Source: an uncultured Eubacteriales bacterium | GTDB lineage: Bacteria; Bacillota; Clostridia; Lachnospirales; Lachnospiraceae | Length of the DNA: 5,620 nt | Assembly: GCA_902772745.1 (NCBI GenBank) | Contig: CACYBV010000103.1 | Location: forward strand, 1-5,620 | Direction: 5' to 3' | Shown: positions 3,753 to 5,620 of the stretch, one piece after another | How the letters are laid out: each line of letters starts with the position of its first letter | Numbering within the stretch: the stretch's first letter is position 1 | Translations under genes and position numbers: made by a program | Notes under the pieces: model-generated | What the model saw: only the letters and a program-made list of their open reading frames with translations | Databases searched by the model: none | What the model was told of the DNA's origin: nothing

Positions 3753-5620
3753 TCATTCCCCGACAATCGTAATCCTTCCCTGTCCGTAGGGATCCGCGTA
3801 ATCGCCGCCGATCTCCCCGCCGAGGGTATCCCTGATGTAGTCGATCAGAATCTGGTTGTCAATCGCGACGCATTCGATCACCACTTCCGCGCCGTCGAAT
3901 GCCGTGTAGCCGTCGCCGTTATGAAGCAGCGTATAATTCGTGCTGGCAAGGGTATATTTCTTTTCGGGATCGATCGGTTCTGATCCGACCATCACGTTTC
4001 TTACGCGGCGTTCGCCTTCGATGCCTTCGCACATGCCGGTCTCGCCGACAATGCAGCCGCTTTCAACAGAGACGTCGATTTCATAGCTCATGCCCGCTAC
4101 ATGCAGGAATGCGCCGCTCTCGCCGGGAAGGTTTCTCGCACCCCACTCCAATGCGTCGAGTATCTGCTGACCGGTAACCCGGACCACGCAGGCTTCATTT
4201 CCGAAGGGGAAGACATTGATGATGTCGCCGTAGGTGATCTCGCCCTTCTTGATATTCGTCCGGATGCCGCCGCCGTTCATAATGGCGATGTCGGCGCCGG
4301 AAGCGTTCAGATAGGCATCCGCGCAGAAGTCGCCGAGGTTCGTTTCCGCGCGCCGGATCATGCGGATCGGATTGCCCTTGTCGTCGGTCTCCTTTGGATC
4401 GAAGATCGTGAGCTCTACATTGCTTTTCGCGATCACCTCTCCGGTCAGTTCATTCATCTCGAAAAGCGCCGCGGCAACCGCCTCCGAAGCTTCATTTTCA
4501 ATTCCGAAAAGCTCCTGCGCGCTCGTTTTGTTGGGCCAGCTCCAGATGCCGGTGTCCGAGATCCCGTTCTCTGCCGAAATATAGCTGTAGCCGATGTTTC
4601 CGAGCTTCGTGCCGCAGGCGGAACGCACCACGTCTTCGCCGTCTTTGTTCTTCATCACGACCTGCTCGGTGTCGTGGCTGTGGCCGTCTAAAAACACATC
4701 GATGCCGTTCGTATGCTCGATAATATCGGCATAAGTCCACGGAATGCAGTCCGCCTCAAGCCCGACATGCCCCATCACATATACATAATCCGCACCTTCC
4801 GCGCGCGCCGCATCGACGGCTTCCTGAACCGCCGCATAAAGCTCGGATCCGTCGCCGTCCTGCAGGAAACTGTAGATGAATTCGCCCTGATCATTCTGGA
4901 AATAAGCCGGCGTGGAGCTGGTAAAGGTCTTGGGAGTCGTTACGCCGACAAAGCCGATCTTCATCCCGGCCGCTTCGATGATGGTGTAAGGCGCGAATAC
5001 CGGTTCACCTTCTTTTTGGAAATTGCAGGAAATATACGGGAAATCCGCTTTTTCCGTGAGCTCCAGGAAACGCTCCATTCCATAGTCGAATTCGTGGTTT
5101 CCGGGGATCGCGGCATCATACCCCATCTCGTTCATCAGGTCGATGATCGCCTCGCCCTTCGTCAGCGTTCCGAGAACCTCGCCCTGGATCGCATCGCCGT
5201 CGTCCACAAGAATCGTCGTATAGCCCTGATTCTCCAGGTTCTGCCGGATTTCATAGAGTCCCGCAAATCCAAAGCCCTGGCTCACGCCGCAGTGGATATC
5301 GCTCGTGAAGAGGATGTAAACATCGCCGTTCTTCCCGACAGGCGCCGGTTCCGTTTCGGTTTCTTCTGCGGTCGGAGACTCAGTTTCCGTCGGTGCTTCG
5401 GTTTCCGTAAGAGCTTCCGTCCCGGTTTCCGTCTCGGTCTCTTTTACCGTCCCGCTCTCTTTTTCCGTGACCGCCGATTCTGTCTCTGTCTCAGAGGCTG
5501 CCGCCGTATCGGACGCAGAAGCCGTTGTCTGGGTCTCCGCCGGTGTTTTCCGGCAGGCGCACAGCAGGCTCACGATCAGGAGCGCTGCCGTGAAGAATGT
5601 CCATATTTTTCTGTTTTTCA
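3753..5620 (-). CDS. Lipoprotein 5'-nucleotidase / 2',3'-cyclic-nucleotide phosphodiesterase family metallophosphatase (lacks one base of start codon)
   Basis: The frame is open to the right edge, where the last two bases read as the TG of a start codon. An ATG completed by base 5621 would give 622 aa (numbering used here). The first 23 residues form a lipoprotein signal: basic KNRK, a hydrophobic core, then the lipobox L-C-A-C with Cys23 as lipid anchor. A Thr/Glu-rich spacer (about 24-97) follows. The calcineurin-like metallophosphatase domain shows DIH (108-110), GDAIQG (142-147), GNHEFD (174-179), GH (284-285) and GHSH (313-316), the dimetal ligands. The C-terminal 5'-nucleotidase substrate domain shows NGGGIR (449-454), FPFGNE and HNGDGYTAF (567-575). 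The enzyme should remove phosphate from extracellular nucleotides for salvage. Substrate range (5'-, 3'- or cyclic nucleotides) cannot be read. It ends at its own terminator, so it is separate from proBAC. Confidence 0.93.
   Translation of the reverse strand, partial: KNRKIWTFFTAALLIVSLLCACRKTPAETQTTASASDTAAASETETESAVTEKESGTVKETETETGTEALTETEAPTETESPTAEETETEPAPVGKNGDVYILFTSDIHCGVSQGFGFAGLYEIRQNLENQGYTTILVDDGDAIQGEVLGTLTKGEAIIDLMNEMGYDAAIPGNHEFDYGMERFLELTEKADFPYISCNFQKEGEPVFAPYTIIEAAGMKIGFVGVTTPKTFTSSTPAYFQNDQGEFIYSFLQDGDGSELYAAVQEAVDAARAEGADYVYVMGHVGLEADCIPWTYADIIEHTNGIDVFLDGHSHDTEQVVMKNKDGEDVVRSACGTKLGNIGYSYISAENGISDTGIWSWPNKTSAQELFGIENEASEAVAAALFEMNELTGEVIAKSNVELTIFDPKETDDKGNPIRMIRRAETNLGDFCADAYLNASGADIAIMNGGGIRTNIKKGEITYGDIINVFPFGNEACVVRVTGQQILDALEWGARNLPGESGAFLHVAGMSYEIDVSVESGCIVGETGMCEGIEGERRVRNVMVGSEPIDPEKKYTLASTNYTLLHNGDGYTAFDGAEVVIECVAIDNQILIDYIRDTLGGEIGGDYADPYGQGRITIVGE

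Noticed and set aside
4101..4691. Plus-strand frame of 196 aa opposite the nucleotidase
   Set aside because: It is antisense to the conserved metallophosphatase and nucleotidase domains, with no motif of its own.

Overview
The window reads as an ordinary chromosomal stretch of a moderately GC-rich, Gram-positive-type bacterium, most likely Bacillota, class Clostridia, and perhaps a Lachnospiraceae relative. This placement is inference. It rests on a lipoprotein with a Thr/Glu-rich spacer, strong GGAGG-type ribosome binding sites, a short glutamate 5-kinase without a PUA domain, and a hotdog thioesterase of a kind I associate with Clostridia. There is no rRNA, tRNA, transposase, phage gene or CRISPR array.

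Every supported gene lies on the minus strand, so transcription runs from high to low coordinates. From right to left: (1) a surface lipoprotein 5'-nucleotidase/metallophosphatase (3753-5620), whose start codon falls one base beyond the window; (2) a 142-bp intergenic region (3611-3752) holding an intrinsic terminator and a strong sigma-70-type promoter that overlap; (3) proB (2807-3610); (4) an unusually long 147-bp gap with small hairpins and a doubtful 14-codon ORF; (5) proA (1376-2659); (6) proC (557-1360), 15 bp after proA; (7) a 152-bp gap with a short GC-rich repeat in three direct copies and one inverted copy; (8) the 5' part of an acyl-CoA thioesterase gene (404 down to 1), cut by the left edge.

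proB, proA and proC together encode the whole glutamate-to-proline pathway. ProB phosphorylates glutamate, ProA reduces gamma-glutamyl phosphate to glutamate semialdehyde, which cyclises spontaneously, and ProC reduces the resulting pyrroline-5-carboxylate to proline. The predicted promoter gives a leader of only about 43 nt, too short for a T-box, so control probably acts at the promoter or by feedback on ProB. The nucleotidase is a separate upstream unit that ends at the terminator. Whether the thioesterase belongs to the proline transcript cannot be settled: no convincing terminator lies between proC and it, and no convincing promoter either.

I did not find a convincing new system. The points most worth a second look are the interlocked terminator and promoter, the 8-bp tandem repeat just after the predicted start site, the structured proB-proA gap, and the repeat cluster after proC.
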